Source of the DNA: Sanderia malayensis
Taxonomy: Eukaryota > Cnidaria > Scyphozoa > Semaeostomeae > Pelagiidae
NCBI GenBank assembly: GCA_013076295.1
Contig: RQOL01000838.1
Coordinates: 62,001-126,000, forward strand
Direction: 5' to 3'
DNA: 64,000 nucleotides
Below the pieces are notes generated by a model that saw nothing but the letters and a program-made list of their open reading frames with translations, was not told the DNA's origin and ran no database searches. This document shows, piece by piece, positions 1-12,382 of the stretch; position 1 is the first letter of the stretch, and each line of letters begins with the position of its first letter. The translations under genes were made by a program, and so were the position numbers.

Positions 1-3000
1 AAAATATAGCATTCTTTCCCACAAAATACACTAATGAACAGTAACATTGATTTCCACACATTACAGTAATGAAAAAAAATTCATTCCCACAATTTACACA
101 CGAATCCAGGCAAAAACGGCAAAAACAGATAAAAACATGACATTCATTCCCACAATTTGCAGTAATGAAAAATACCCTTCATCCCCACAATTTACACATG
201 AATCCACTCAAAAACGGTAAAAACAGACAAAGAAGATACTATTCATTCCCACAATTTACACTGATGAAAAGTGACATTCATTCCCACAATTTACACTAAT
301 GAAAAGTGACATTGATTCCCACAATTTAAACTGTTGAGAAATTACATTGATTCCCACAATTTACACATTATTCCACGTAAAAAGAGCTAAAAAGTAAAAA
401 GCATTCTTTCCCATAATTTACACTAATGAAAAGTAACCATGATTCACATAAACTACAGTAACGAAAAAAAATTCCTTCTCACAATTTACACACGAATCAA
501 CGTGAGAACATCTAAAACTAAACAATAATATAGGATTCATTCCCACAATTTGCAGTAATGAAAAATAACCTTCATCCCCACATTTTACACATGAATCCAC
601 GCAAAAACGGTGAAAACAGATAAAAAAGATATTATTCATTCCCACAATTTACACTAATGAAAAGTGACATTCATTCCCACAATTTAGACTGATGAAAGTT
701 GACATTGAATCCCAAAATTTACACACTATTCCACGTAAAAACAGCTAAAAAGTATATAGCATTCTTTCCCACAACTTACACTAATGAAAAGAAACATTCA
801 TTCCCACAAATTACAGTAATGAAAAAAAATTCATTCCCACAATTTCCACACGAATCAACGCTAAAAACAGCTAAAGCTAATCAATAAGAGAGCATTCATT
901 ACCACAATTTGCAGTAATGAAAAATAACCTTCATCCCCACTGTTTACACATGAATCCACGCAAAGACGGTAAAAACAGATAAAGAAGATAATATTCATTC
1001 CCACAATTTACACTAATGAAAAGTGACATTCATTCCCACAATTTACACTAATTAAAGTTGACATTGATTGCCAAAACTTACACACGAATCAACATAAATT
1101 CACCTAAAACTAATAAAAATTTAAAGTTCATTCCCACAATTTACACTAATGAAAAGTAACCATGATTCACATAAATTATAGTAATGAAAAAAAATTCCTT
1201 CCCGCAATTTACACACGAATCAACGTAAGAACAGCTAAAACTAATCAACAATAGAGCATTCATTTCCACAATTTGCAGTAATGAAAAATAACCTTCATCC
1301 CCACAATTTACACATGAATCCACCCAAAAACGGTAAAAAGAGATAAAAAAGATAATATTCATACCCACAATCTAAACTAATGAAAAGTGACATTCATTCC
1401 CACAATTTACACTAATTAAAGTTGACATTGATTGCCAAAACTTACACACGAATCAACATAAATACACCTAAAACTAATAAAAACTTAAAGTTCATTCCCA
1501 CAAATTACACATTATTCCACGTAAAAAGAGCTAAAAGTATATAACATTCTTTCCCACAATTTACACTAATGAAAAGTAGCATTCATTCCCACAAATTTTG
1601 TCAGATCAAGATTTACACCCATTCCAACATTTCACACGTGAATCTACGTTAATCCATCAGAAAAATAGTGAAAACACTTTTAGTTACTTTTTTCAGTCAA
1701 ATTAACATTCATTCCCACAACGTACACACGAATCAATATAAATAAACCTAAAACTAATAAAAATATGACATTTATTCCCACAATTTGCACTAATGAAAAG
1801 AAACATTCATTCCCACAAATTACAGTAATGAAAAAAAATTCATTCCCACAATTTCCACACCAATCAACGTTAAAAACAGCTAAAGCTAATAAATAATAGA
1901 GCATTCATTCCCACAATTTACACTAATGAAAAGTGACATTCATTCCCACAATTTAGACTAATTAAAGTTGACATTGATTGCCACAACTTACACACGAATC
2001 AACATAAATACACCTAAAACTAATAAAAATTTAAAGTTCATTCCAACAATTTACACTAATGAAAAGTAACCATAATTCACATAAATTACAGTAATGAAAA
2101 AAAATTCCTTCCCGCAATTTACACACGAATCAACGTAAGAACAGCTAAAACTAATCAACAATAGAGCATTCTTTCCCACAATTTGCAGTAATGAAAAATA
2201 ACCTTCATCCCCACAATTTACACATGAATCCACGCAAAAACGGTAACAAGAGATAAAAAAGATAATATTCATACCCACAATTTACACTAATGAAAAGTGA
2301 CATTCATTCCCACAATTTAGACTGATGAAAGTTGACATTGATGCCCATACATTACAGTAATGAAAAAACATTAATTCCCACAATTTACACACAAATCCAC
2401 GCAAAAACGGCAAAAACAGATAAAAATATGACATTCATTCCCACAATTTACACTAATGAAAAGTGAGATTCATTCCCACAATTTAGACTGATGAAAGTTG
2501 ACATTGATTCCCACAACTTACATACGAATCAACATAAATACACCTAAAACTAATAAAAAAATGACATTTATTCCCACAATTTACACTAATGAAAAGAAAC
2601 ATTCATTACCACAAATTACAGTAATGAAAAAAAATTCATTCCCACAATTTACACACGAATCCACGCAAAAACGGCAAAAACAGATAAAAATATGACTTTC
2701 ATTCCCACAATTTGCAGTAATGAAAAATAACCTTCATCTTCACAATTTACACATGAATCCACGCAAAAACGGTAAAAACAGACAACGAAGATATTATTCA
2801 TTCCCACAATTTACACTAATGAAATGTGACATACATTCCCACAATTTAGACTAATTAAAGGTGACATTGATTGCCACACCTTACACACGAATCAACCTAA
2901 CTACACCTAAAACTAATAAAAATTTAAAGTTCATTTCAACAATTTACACTAAGGAAAAGTAACCATGATTCACATAAATTATAGTAATGAAAAAAAATTC

Positions 3001-3704
3001 CTTCCCGCAATTTACACACGAATCAACGTAAGAACAGCTAAAACTAATCAATAATAGAGCATTCATTCCCACAATTTGCAGTAATGAAAAATAACGTTCA
3101 TCCCCACAATTTACACATGTATCCACGCAAAAACGGTAAAAACAGACAAAGAAGATAATATTCATTCCCACAATTTACACTAATGAAAAGTGACATTCAT
3201 TCCCACAATTTAGACTAATTAAAGTTGACATTGATTGCCACAACTTACACACGAATCAACATAACGACACCTAAAACTAATAAAAATTTAAAGTTCATTC
3301 CCACAATTTACACTAATGAAAAGTAACCATGATTCACATAAATAATAGTAATGAAAAAAATTCCTTCCCGCAATTTACACACGAATCAACGTAAGAACAG
3401 CTAAAACTAATAAAAAAAATGACATTTATTCCCACAATTTGCACTAATGAAAAGAAACATTAATTCCCACAAATTACAGTAATGAAAAAAACTTCATTCC
3501 AACAATTTACAGTAATAAAAATAAGAGTAATCCCACAATTTACACATGAATCCACGCAAAAACGGTAAAAACAGATAAAAAAGATAATATTCATTCCCAC
3601 AATTTACACTAATGAAAAGTGACATTCATTCCTACAATTTAGACTGATGAAAGTTGACATTGATTCCCACAATTTACACATTTTTCCACGTAAAAAGAGC
3701 TAAA
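1..3704 (+). repeat. Apparent canonical 3,704-bp large higher-order unit
   Basis: Sequence at 1 is repeated from 3705, giving a 3,704-bp period. The same period is the residue when recognisable insertions are subtracted from the larger spacings between equivalent landmarks: 7,789 minus 2,829, 893 and 363, or 6,069 minus 893 and 1,472. The unit holds one XL monomer (1624-1713), an 893-bp paralog pair around 2051 and 2944, and the phase marker at 20. It starts mid-monomer because the window starts there, so its phase is arbitrary. Confidence 0.75.
1624..1713 (+). repeat. XL 90-bp monomer, copy 1
   Basis: Counted from the degenerate core CCAACATTTCACACGTG to the next CCC, this monomer is exactly 90 bp. 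It contains the palindrome CACGTG and a T-rich stretch, TTTTAGTTACTTTTTTCAG, which is unusual on this A-rich strand. A 36-bp short monomer with TTTTGTCAGATCAAG precedes it. Confidence 0.88.
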
Positions 3705-4160
3705 AAAATATAGCATTCTTTCCCACAAAATACACTAATGAACAGTAACATTGATTTCCACACATTACAGTAATGAAAAAAAATTCATTCCCACAATTTA
3801 CACACGAATCCAGGCAAAAACGGCAAAAACAGATAAAAACATGACATTCATTCCCACAATTTGCAGTAATGAAAAATACCCTTCATCCCCACAATTTACA
3901 CATGAATCCACTCAAAAACGGTAAAAACAGACAAAGAAGATACTATTCATTCCCACAATTTACACTGTTGAAAAGTGACATTCATTCCCACAATTTACAC
4001 TAATGAAAAGTGACATTGATTCCCACAATTTAAACTGTTGAGAAATTACATTGATTCCCACAATATACACATTATTCCACGTAAAAAGAGCTAAAAAGTA
4101 AAAAGTATTCTTTCCCACAATTTACACTAATGAAAAGTAACCATGATTCACATAAACTAC
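3705..4160 (+). repeat. Partial second copy of the 3,704-bp unit, ending in a switch
   Basis: This matches 1-456 closely, with a few substitutions such as ACTGTTG for ACTGATG near 3964. Near 4160 the match moves from the 418-type template (TCTCACAATTTACACACG) to the 2051-type template (TCCCGCAATTTACACACG) inside a conserved stretch. This makes it a chimeric boundary between two paralogous subunits. Confidence 0.75.
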
Positions 4161-5120
4161 AATAATGAAAAAAAATTCCTTCCCGCAATTTACACACGAA
4201 TCAACGTAAGAACAGCTAAAACTAATCAACAATAGAGCATTCTTTCCCACAATTTGCAGTAATGAAAAATAACCTTCATCCCCACAATTTACACATGAAT
4301 CCACGCAAAAACGGTAAAAAGAGATAAAAAAGATAATATTCATACCCACAATTTACACTAATGAAAAGTGACATTCATTCCCACAATTTAGACTGATGAA
4401 AGTTGACATTGATGCCCATACATTACAGTAATGAAAAAACATTAATTCCCACAATTTACACACAAATCCACGCAAAAACGGCAAAAACAGATAAAAGACA
4501 TTCATTCCCACAATTTACACTAATGAAAAGTGAGATTCATTCCCACAATTTAGACTGATGAAAGTTGACATTGATTCCCACAACTTACATACGAATCAAC
4601 ATAAATACACCTAAAACTAATAAAAAAATGACATTTATTCCCACAATTTGCACTAATGAAAAGAAACATTCATTACCACAAATTACAGTAATGAAAAAAA
4701 TTCATTCCCACAATTTACACACGAATCCACGCAAAAACGGCAAAAACAGATAAAAATATGACTTTCATTCCCACAATTTGCAGTAATGAAAAATAACCTT
4801 CATCCCCACAATTTACACATGAATCCACGCAAAAACGGTAAAAACAGACAACGAAGATAATATTCATTCCCACAATTTACACTAATGAAATGTGACATAC
4901 ATTCCCACAATTTAGACTAATTAAAGGTGACATTGATTGCCACACCTTACACACGAATCAACACAACTACACCTAAAACTAATAAAAATTTAAAGTTCAT
5001 TTCAACAATTTACACTAAGGAAAAGTAACCATGATTCACATAAATTATAGTAATGAAAAAAAATTCCTTCCCGCAATTTACACACGAATCAACGTAAGAA
5101 CAGCTAAAACTAATCAATAA
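4161..5120 (+). repeat. Extra 893-class subunit, copy of about 2090-3050
   Basis: The segment follows 2090-3050 at a shift of 2,071 and then 2,067 bp. The 4-bp change is a deletion inside an A-tract tail near 4495 (GATAAAAGACATTC where other copies read GATAAAAATATGACATTC). Near 5120 it switches back to the 418-type sequence (TAATAGAGGATTC). The net result is that the spacing between 418-type landmarks is 4,592 here instead of 3,704. Confidence 0.7.
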
Positions 5121-8100
5121 TAGAGGATTCATTCCCACAATTTGCAGTAATGAAAAATAACCTTCATCCCCACATTTTACGCATGAATCCACGCAAAAAC
5201 GGTGAAAACAGATAAAAAAGATATTATTCATTCCCACAATTTACACTAATGAAAAGTGACATTCATTCCCACAATTTAGACTGATGAAAGTTGACATTGA
5301 ATCCCAAAATTTACACACTATTCCACGTAAAAACAGCTAAAAAGTATATAGCATTCTTTCCCACAACTTACACTAATGAAAAGAAACATTCATTCCCACA
5401 AATTACAGTAATGAAAAAAAATTCATTCCCACAATTTCCACACGAATCAACGCTAAAAACAGCTAAAGCTAATCAATAAGAGAGCATTCATTACCACAAT
5501 TTGCAGTAATGAAAAATAACCTTCATCCCCACTGTTTACACATGAATCCACGCAAAGACGGTAAAAACAGATAAAGAAGATAATATTCATTCCCACAATT
5601 TACACTAATGAAAAGTGACATTCATTCCCACAATTTACACTAATTAAAGTTGACATTGATTGCCAAAACTTACACACGAATCAACATAAATTCGCATAAA
5701 ACTAATAAAAATTTAAAGTTCATTCCCACAATTTACACTAATGAAAAGTAACCATGATTCACATAAATTATAGTAATGAAAAAAAATTCCTTCCCGCAAT
5801 TTACACACGAATCAACGTAAGAACAGCTAAAACTAATCAACAATAGAGCATTCATTTCCACAATTTGCAGTAATGAAAAATAACCTTCATCCCCACAATT
5901 TACACATGAATCCACCCAAAAACGGTAAAAAGAGATAAAAAAGATAATATTCATACCCACAATTTACACTAATGAAAAGTGACATTCATTCCCACAATTT
6001 ACACTAATTAAAGTTGACATTGATTGCCAAAACTTACACACGAATCAACATAAATACACCTAAAACTAATAAAAACTTAAAGTTCATTCCCACAAATTAC
6101 ACATTATTCCACGTAAAAAGAGCTAAAAAGTATATAACATTCTTTCCCACAATTTACACTAATGAAAAGTAGCATTCATTCCCACAAATTTTGTCAGATC
6201 AAGATTTACACCCATTCCCACATTTCACACGTGAATCTACGTTAATCCATCAGAAAAATAGTGAAAACACTTTTAGTTACTTTTTTCAGTCAAATTAACA
6301 TTCATTCCCACAACGTACACACGAATCAATATAAATAAACCTAAAACTAATAAAAATATGACATTTATTCCCACAATTTGCACTAATGAAAAGAAACATT
6401 CATTCCCACAAATTACAGTAATGAAAAAAAATTCATTCCCACAATTTCCACACGAATCAACGTTAAAAACAGCTAAAGCTAATCAATAATAGAGCATTCA
6501 TTCCCACAATTTACACTAATGAAAAGTGACATTCATTCCCACAATTTAGACTAATTAAAGTTGACATTGATTGCCACAACTTACACACGAATCAACATAA
6601 ATACACCTAAAACTAATAAAAATTTAAAGTTCATTCCAACAATTTACACTAATGAAAAGTAACCATAATTCACATAAATTACAGTAATGAAAAAAAATTC
6701 CTTCCCGCAATTTACACACGAATCAACGTAAGAACAGCTAAAACTAATCAACAATAGAGCATTCTTTCCCACAATTTGCAGTAATGAAAAATAACCTTCA
6801 TCCCCACAATTTACACATGAATCCACGCAAAAACGGTAAAAAGGGATAAAAAAGATAATATTCATACCCACAATTTACACTAATGAAAAGTGACATTCAT
6901 TCCCACAAATTAGACTGATGAAAGTTGACATTGATGCCCATACATTACAGTAATGAAAAAACATTAATTCCCACAATTTACACACAAATCCACGCAAAAA
7001 CGGCAAAAACAGATAAAAATATGACATTCATTCCCACAATTTACACTAATGAAAAGTGAGATTCATTCCCACAATTTAGACTGATGAAAGTTGACATTGA
7101 TTCCCACAACTTACATACGAATCAACATAAATACACCTAAAACTAATAAAAAAATGACATTTATTCCCACAATTTGCACTAATGAAAAGAAACATTCATC
7201 ACCACAAATTACAGTAATGAAAAAAAATTCATTCCCACAATTTACACACGAATCCACGCAAAAACGGCAAAAACAGATAAAAATATGACTTTCATTCCCA
7301 CAATTTGCAGTAATGAAAAATAACCTTCATCCCCACAATTTACACATGAATCCACGCAAAAACGGTAAAAACAGACAACGAAGATAATATTCATTCCCAC
7401 AATTTACACTAATGAAATGTGACATACATTCCCACAATTTAGACTAATTAAAGGTGACATTGATTGCCACACCTTACACACGAATCAACATAACTACACC
7501 TAAAACTAATAAAAATTTAAAGTTCATTTCAACAATTTACACTAAGGAAAAGTATCCATGATTCACATAAATTATAGTAATGAAAAAAAATTCCTTCCCG
7601 CAATTTACACACGAATCAACGTAAGAACAGCTAAAACTAATCAATAATAGAGCATTCATTCCCACAATTTGCAGTAATGAAAAATAACGTTCATCCTCAC
7701 AATTTACACATGAATCCACGCAAAAACGGTAAAAACAGACAAAGAAGATAATATTCATTCCCACAATTTACACTAATGAAAAGTGACATTCATTCCCACA
7801 ATTTAGACTAATTAAAGTTGACATTGATTGCCACAACTTACGCACGAATCAACATAACTACACCTAAAACTAATAAAAATTTAAAGTTCATTCCCACAAT
7901 TTACACTAATGAAAAGTAACCATGATTCACATAAATTATAGTAATGAAAAAAAATTCCTTCCCGCAATTTACACACGAATCAACGTAAGAGCAGCTAAAA
8001 CTAATAAAAAAATGACATTTATTCCCACAATTTGCACTAATGAAAAGAAGCATTAATTCCCACAAAGTACAGTAATGAAAAAAACTTCATTCCCACAATT

Positions 8101-8366
8101 TACAGTAATAAAAATAAGATTAATCCCACAATTTACACATGAATCCACGCAAAAGCGGTAAAAACAGATAAAGAAGATAATATTCATTCCCACAATTTAC
8201 ACTAATGAAAAGTAACATTTATTCCCACAATTTAGACTGATGAAAGTTGACATTGATTCCCACAATTTACACATTGTTCCACGTAAAAAGAGCTAAAAAA
8301 AATATAGCATTCTTTCGCACAAATTACACTAATGAACAGTAACATTGATTCCCACACATTACAGTA
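5121..8366 (+). repeat. Large copy of 529-3770 at 4,592/4,593-bp shift
   Basis: Landmarks at 645, 699, 1141, 1624, 2051, 2498 and 2944 all recur 4,592 or 4,593 bp later. The one-base step comes from an A-run length difference near 6125. Scattered single substitutions are visible. The match ends near 8366, where a module resembling 28060-28330 follows instead of the expected continuation. Confidence 0.8.
6217..6306 (+). repeat. XL 90-bp monomer, copy 2
   Basis: Same length and content as copy 1, but the core reads CCCACATTTCACACGTG, closer to the array consensus. Confidence 0.88.
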
Positions 8367-8690
8367 ATGAAAAAACATTAATTCCCACAATTTACACACA
8401 AATCCACGCAAAAACGGCAAAAAGAGATAAAAATATGACATTCATTCCCACAATTTACACTAATGAAAAGAAACATTCATTCCCACAAATTACAGTAATG
8501 AAAAAAAATTCATTCCCACAATTTCCACACGATTCAACGCTAAAAACAGCTAAAGCTAATCAATAATAGAGCATTCATTCCCACAATTTGCAGTAATGAA
8601 AAATAACCCTCAGCCCCACAATTTACACATGACTCCACGCAAAAACGGTAAAAACAGACAAAGAAGATAATATTCATTCCCACAATTTAC
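8367..8690 (+). repeat. Module shared with 28074-28397
   Basis: The segment aligns at a constant shift of 19,707 bp and shares private variants such as TTCCACACGATTCAACG and ACATGACTCCACGC. It replaces the expected continuation of the large unit, so it marks a second template switch within domain 1. Confidence 0.75.
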
Positions 8691-9216
8691 ACTAATGAAA
8701 AGTGACATTCATTCCCACAATTTAGGCTAATTAAAGTTGACATTGATTGCCACAACTTACACACGAATCAACATAACGACACCTAAAACTAATAAAAATT
8801 TAAAGTTCATTCCCACAATTTACACTAATGAAAAGTAACCATGATTCACATAAATAATAGTAATGAAAAAAATTCCTTCCCGCAATTTACACACGAATCA
8901 ACGTAAGAACAGCTAAAACTAATAAAAAAAATCACATTTATTCCCACAATTTGCACTAATGAAAAGAAACATTAATTCCCACAAATTACAGTAATGAAAA
9001 AAACTTCATTCCAACAATTTACAGTAATAAAAATAAGAGTAATCCCACAATTTACACATGAATCCACGCAAAAACGGTAAAAACAGATAAAAAAGATAAT
9101 ATTCATTCCCACAATTTACACTAATGAAAAGTGACATTCATTTCTACAATTTAGACTGATGAAAGTTGACATTGATTCCCACAATTTACACATTTTTCCA
9201 CGTAAAAAGAGCTAAA
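8691..9216 (+). repeat. Copy of about 3179-3704
   Basis: The match is at a shift of 5,512 bp with a few substitutions, for example TTAGGCTAA for TTAGACTAA near 8722 and CATTTCTAC near 9139. It leads directly into the next phase marker at 9236. Confidence 0.75.
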
Positions 9217-12050
9217 AAAATATAGCATTCTTTCCCACAAAATACACTAATGAACAGTAACATTGATTTCCACACATTACAGTAATGAAAAAAAATTCAT
9301 TCCCACAATTTACACACGAATCCAGGCAAAAACGGCAAAAACAGATAAAAACATGACATTCATTCCCACAATTTGCAGTAATGAAAAATACCCTTCATCC
9401 CAACAATTTACACATGAATCCACTCAAAAACGGTAAAAACAGACAAAGAAGATACTATTCATTCCCACAATTTACACTGATGAAAAGTGACATTCATTCC
9501 CACAATTTACACTAATGAAAAGTGACATTGATTCCCACAATTTAAACTGTTGAGAAATTACATTGATTCCCACAATTTACACATTATTCCACGTAAAAAG
9601 AGCTAAAAAGTAAAAAGCATTCTTTCCCACAATTTACACTAATGAAAAGTAACCATGATTCACATAAACTACAGTAACGAAAAAAAATTCCTTCTCACAA
9701 TTTACACACGAATCAACGTGAGAACATCTAAAACTAAACAATAATATAGGATTCATTCCCACAATTTGCAGTAATGAAAAATAACCTTCATCCCCACATT
9801 TTACACATGAATCCACGCAAAAACGGTGAAAACAGATAAAAAAGATATTATTCATTCCCACAATTTACACTAATGAAAAGTGACATTCATTCCCACAATT
9901 TAGACTGATGAAAGTTGACATTGAATCCCAAAATTTACACACTATTCCACGTAAAAACAGCTAAAAAGTATATAGCATTCTTTCCCACAACTTACACTAA
10001 TGAAAAGAAACATTCATTCCCACAAATTACAGTAATGAAAAAAAATTCATTCCCACAATTTCCACACGAATCAACGCTAAAAACAGCTAAAGCTAATCAA
10101 TAAGAGAGCATTCATTACCACAATTTGCAGTAATGAAAAATAACCTTCATCCCCACTGTTTACACATGAATCCACGCAAAGACGGTAAAAACAGTTAAAG
10201 AAGATAATATTCATTCCCACAAATTACACTAATGAAAAGTGACATTCATTCCCACAATTTACACTAATTAAAGTTGACATTGATTGCCAAAACTTACACA
10301 CGAATCAACATAAATTCACCTAAAACTAATAAAAATTTAAAGTTCATTCCCACAATTTACACTAATGAAAAGTAACCATGATTCACATAAATTATAGTAA
10401 TGAAAAAAAATTCCTTCCCGCAATTTACACACGAATCAACGTAAGAACAGCTAAAACTAATCAACAATAGAGCATTCATTTCCACAATTTGCAGTAATGA
10501 AAAATAACCTTCATCCCCACAATTTACACATGAATCCACCCAAAAACGGTAAAAAGAGATAAAAAAGATAATATTCATACCCACAATCTACACTAATGAA
10601 AAGTGACATTCATTCCCACAATTTACACTAATTAAAGTTGACATTGATTGCCAAAACTTACACACGAATCAACATAAATACACCTAAAACTAATAAAAAC
10701 TTAAAGTTCATTCCCACAAATTACACATTATTCCACGTAAAAAGAGCTAAAAGTATATAACATTCTTTCCCACAATTTACACTAATGAAAAGTAGCATTC
10801 ATTCCCACAAATTTTATCAGATCAAGATTTACACCCATTCCAACATTTCACACGTGAATCTACGTTAATCCATCAGAAAAATAGTGAAAACACTTTTAGT
10901 TACTTTTTTCAGTCAAATTAACATTCATTCCCACAACGTACACACGAATCAATATAAATAAACCTAAAACTAATAAAAATATGACATTTATTCCCACAAC
11001 TTGCACTAATGAAAAGAAACATTCATTCCCACAAATTACAGTAATGAAAAAAAATTCATTCCCACAATTTCCACACCAATCAACGTTAAAAACAGCTAAA
11101 GCTAATAAATAATAGAGCATTCATTCCCACAATTTACACTAATGAAAAGTGACATTCATTCCCACAATTTAGACTAATTAAAGTTGACATTGATTGCCAC
11201 AACTTACACACGAATCAACATAAATACACCTAAAACTAATAAAACTTTAAAGTTCATTCCAACAATTTACACTAATGAAAAGTAACCATAATTCACATAA
11301 ATTACAGTAATGAAAAAAAATTCCTTCCCGCAATTTACACACGAATCAACGTAAGAACAGCTAAAACTAATCAACAATAGAGCATTCTTTCCCACAATTT
11401 GCAGTAATGAAAAATAACCTTCATCCCCACAATTTACACATGAATCCACGCAAAAACGGTAACAAGAGATAAAAAAGATAATATTCATACCCACAATTTA
11501 CACTAATGAAAAGTGACATTCATTCCCACAATTTAGACTGATGAAAGTTGACATTGATGCCCATACATTACAGTAATGAAAAAACATTAATTCCCACAAT
11601 TTACACACAAATCCACGCAAAAACGGCAAAAACAGATAAAAATATGACATTCATTCCCACAATTTACACTAATGAAAAGTGAGATTCATTCCCACAATTT
11701 AGACTGATGAAAGTTGACATTGATTCCCACAACTTACATACGAATCAACATAAATACACCTAAAACTAATAAAAAAATGACATTTATTCCCACAATTTGC
11801 ACTAATGAAAAGAAACATTCATTACCACAAATTACAGTAATGAAAAAAAATTCATTCCCACAATTTACACACGAATCCACGCAAAAACGGCAAAAACAGA
11901 TAAAAATATGACTTTCATTCCCACAATTTGCAGTAATGAAAAATAACCTTCATCCCCACAATTTACACATGAACCCACGCAAAAACGGTAAAAACAGACA
12001 ACGAAGATAATATTCATTCCCACAATTTACACTAATGAAATGTGACATAC
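9217..12050 (+). repeat. Near-identical copy of 1-2834 at 9,216-bp shift
   Basis: Line-by-line reading shows only about a dozen differences over 2.8 kb, for example CCAAC for CCCAC near 9392, GTTAAAG for GATAAAG near 10195, and TTTTATCAG for TTTTGTCAG near 10814. After about 12050 the sequences part, because an additional 893-bp copy follows here. Confidence 0.88.
10840..10929 (+). repeat. XL 90-bp monomer, copy 3
   Basis: It lies exactly 9,216 bp after copy 1 and inside the first 2,829-bp tandem unit. The preceding short monomer reads TTTTATCAG instead of TTTTGTCAG. Confidence 0.88.
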
Positions 12051-12052
12051 AT
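11160..12052 (+). repeat. 893-bp tandem pair in 2,829 copy 1, first copy
   Basis: It is followed directly by a second copy at an 893-bp shift. The pair extends the 2051-type subunit relative to the copy at 1-3704, which has only one. Boundaries lie somewhere in the shared core near 11150-11170. Confidence 0.85.
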
Positions 12053-12382
12053 TCCCACAATTTAGACTAATTAAAGTTGACATTGATTGCCACAACTTAC
12101 ACACGAATCAACATAAATACACCTAAAACTAATAAAAATTTAAAGTTCATTCCAACAATTTACACTAATGAAAAGTAACCATAATTCACATAAATTACAG
12201 TAATGAAAAAAAATTCCTTCCCGCAATTTACACACGAATCAACGTAAGAACAGCTAAAACTAATCAACAATAGAGCATTCTTTCCCACAATTTGCAGTAA
12301 TGAAAAATAACCTTCATCCCCACAATTTACACATGAATCCACGCAAAAACGGTAAAAAGAGATAAAAAAGATAATATTCATA
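11490..12382 (+). repeat. Exemplar 893-bp higher-order repeat resolved into 20 monomers
   Basis: I measured CCC-to-CCC spacing through one full unit: 35, 35, 33, 63, 35, 35, 63, 35, 33, 63, 35, 64, 35, 35, 63, 35, 33, 64, 35, 64, totalling 893. That is 13 short and 7 long monomers, with each long one closing a group of one to three short ones. The next unit starts in the same phase at 12383. The same 893-bp distance separates paralogous positions 2051 and 2944, and tandem copies near 21113 and 24798, so it is a recurrent unit of the array. Confidence 0.93.

Noticed and set aside
418..645. Minus-strand cysteine-containing 75-codon frames as a small-protein gene family
   Set aside because: They are direct translations of satellite monomers, contain the monomer period as an internal peptide repeat, recur wherever the same monomer order occurs, and have no distinct promoter, flank or codon signature.
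1535..1550. TATA box in AAGTATATAACATTC
   Set aside because: It is one of many copies of the 57-bp monomer variant with no associated gene or initiator context.
1596..1713. Single-copy or transposon-derived island around TTTTGTCAGATCAAG
   Set aside because: It resolves into a 36-bp and a 90-bp degenerate monomer with recognisable cores (CCAACATTTCACACGTG) and recurs eight times. No terminal repeats or target-site duplication are seen.
2320..2360. Bacterial promoter suggested by TTGACATTGATTCCC
   Set aside because: TTGACA recurs in one short-monomer type, but no TATAAT-like box lies about 17 bases downstream, and the context is a eukaryotic-type satellite.
2498..2695. Plus-strand 60-65 codon frames beginning MTLIPTTY or MTLNPKIY
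   Set aside because: They begin in the monomer tail GTTGACATTGATTCCC-type sequence and simply read through two or three monomers. Sister copies lose the frame through single-base A-run changes without other consequence.
12220..12240. CENP-B box in TTCCCGCAATTTACACACGAA
   Set aside because: CCCG and CGAA are present in the right order for the reverse complement, but 11 bases separate them and the established box requires 7 with a fixed T. The variant is otherwise an ordinary monomer.
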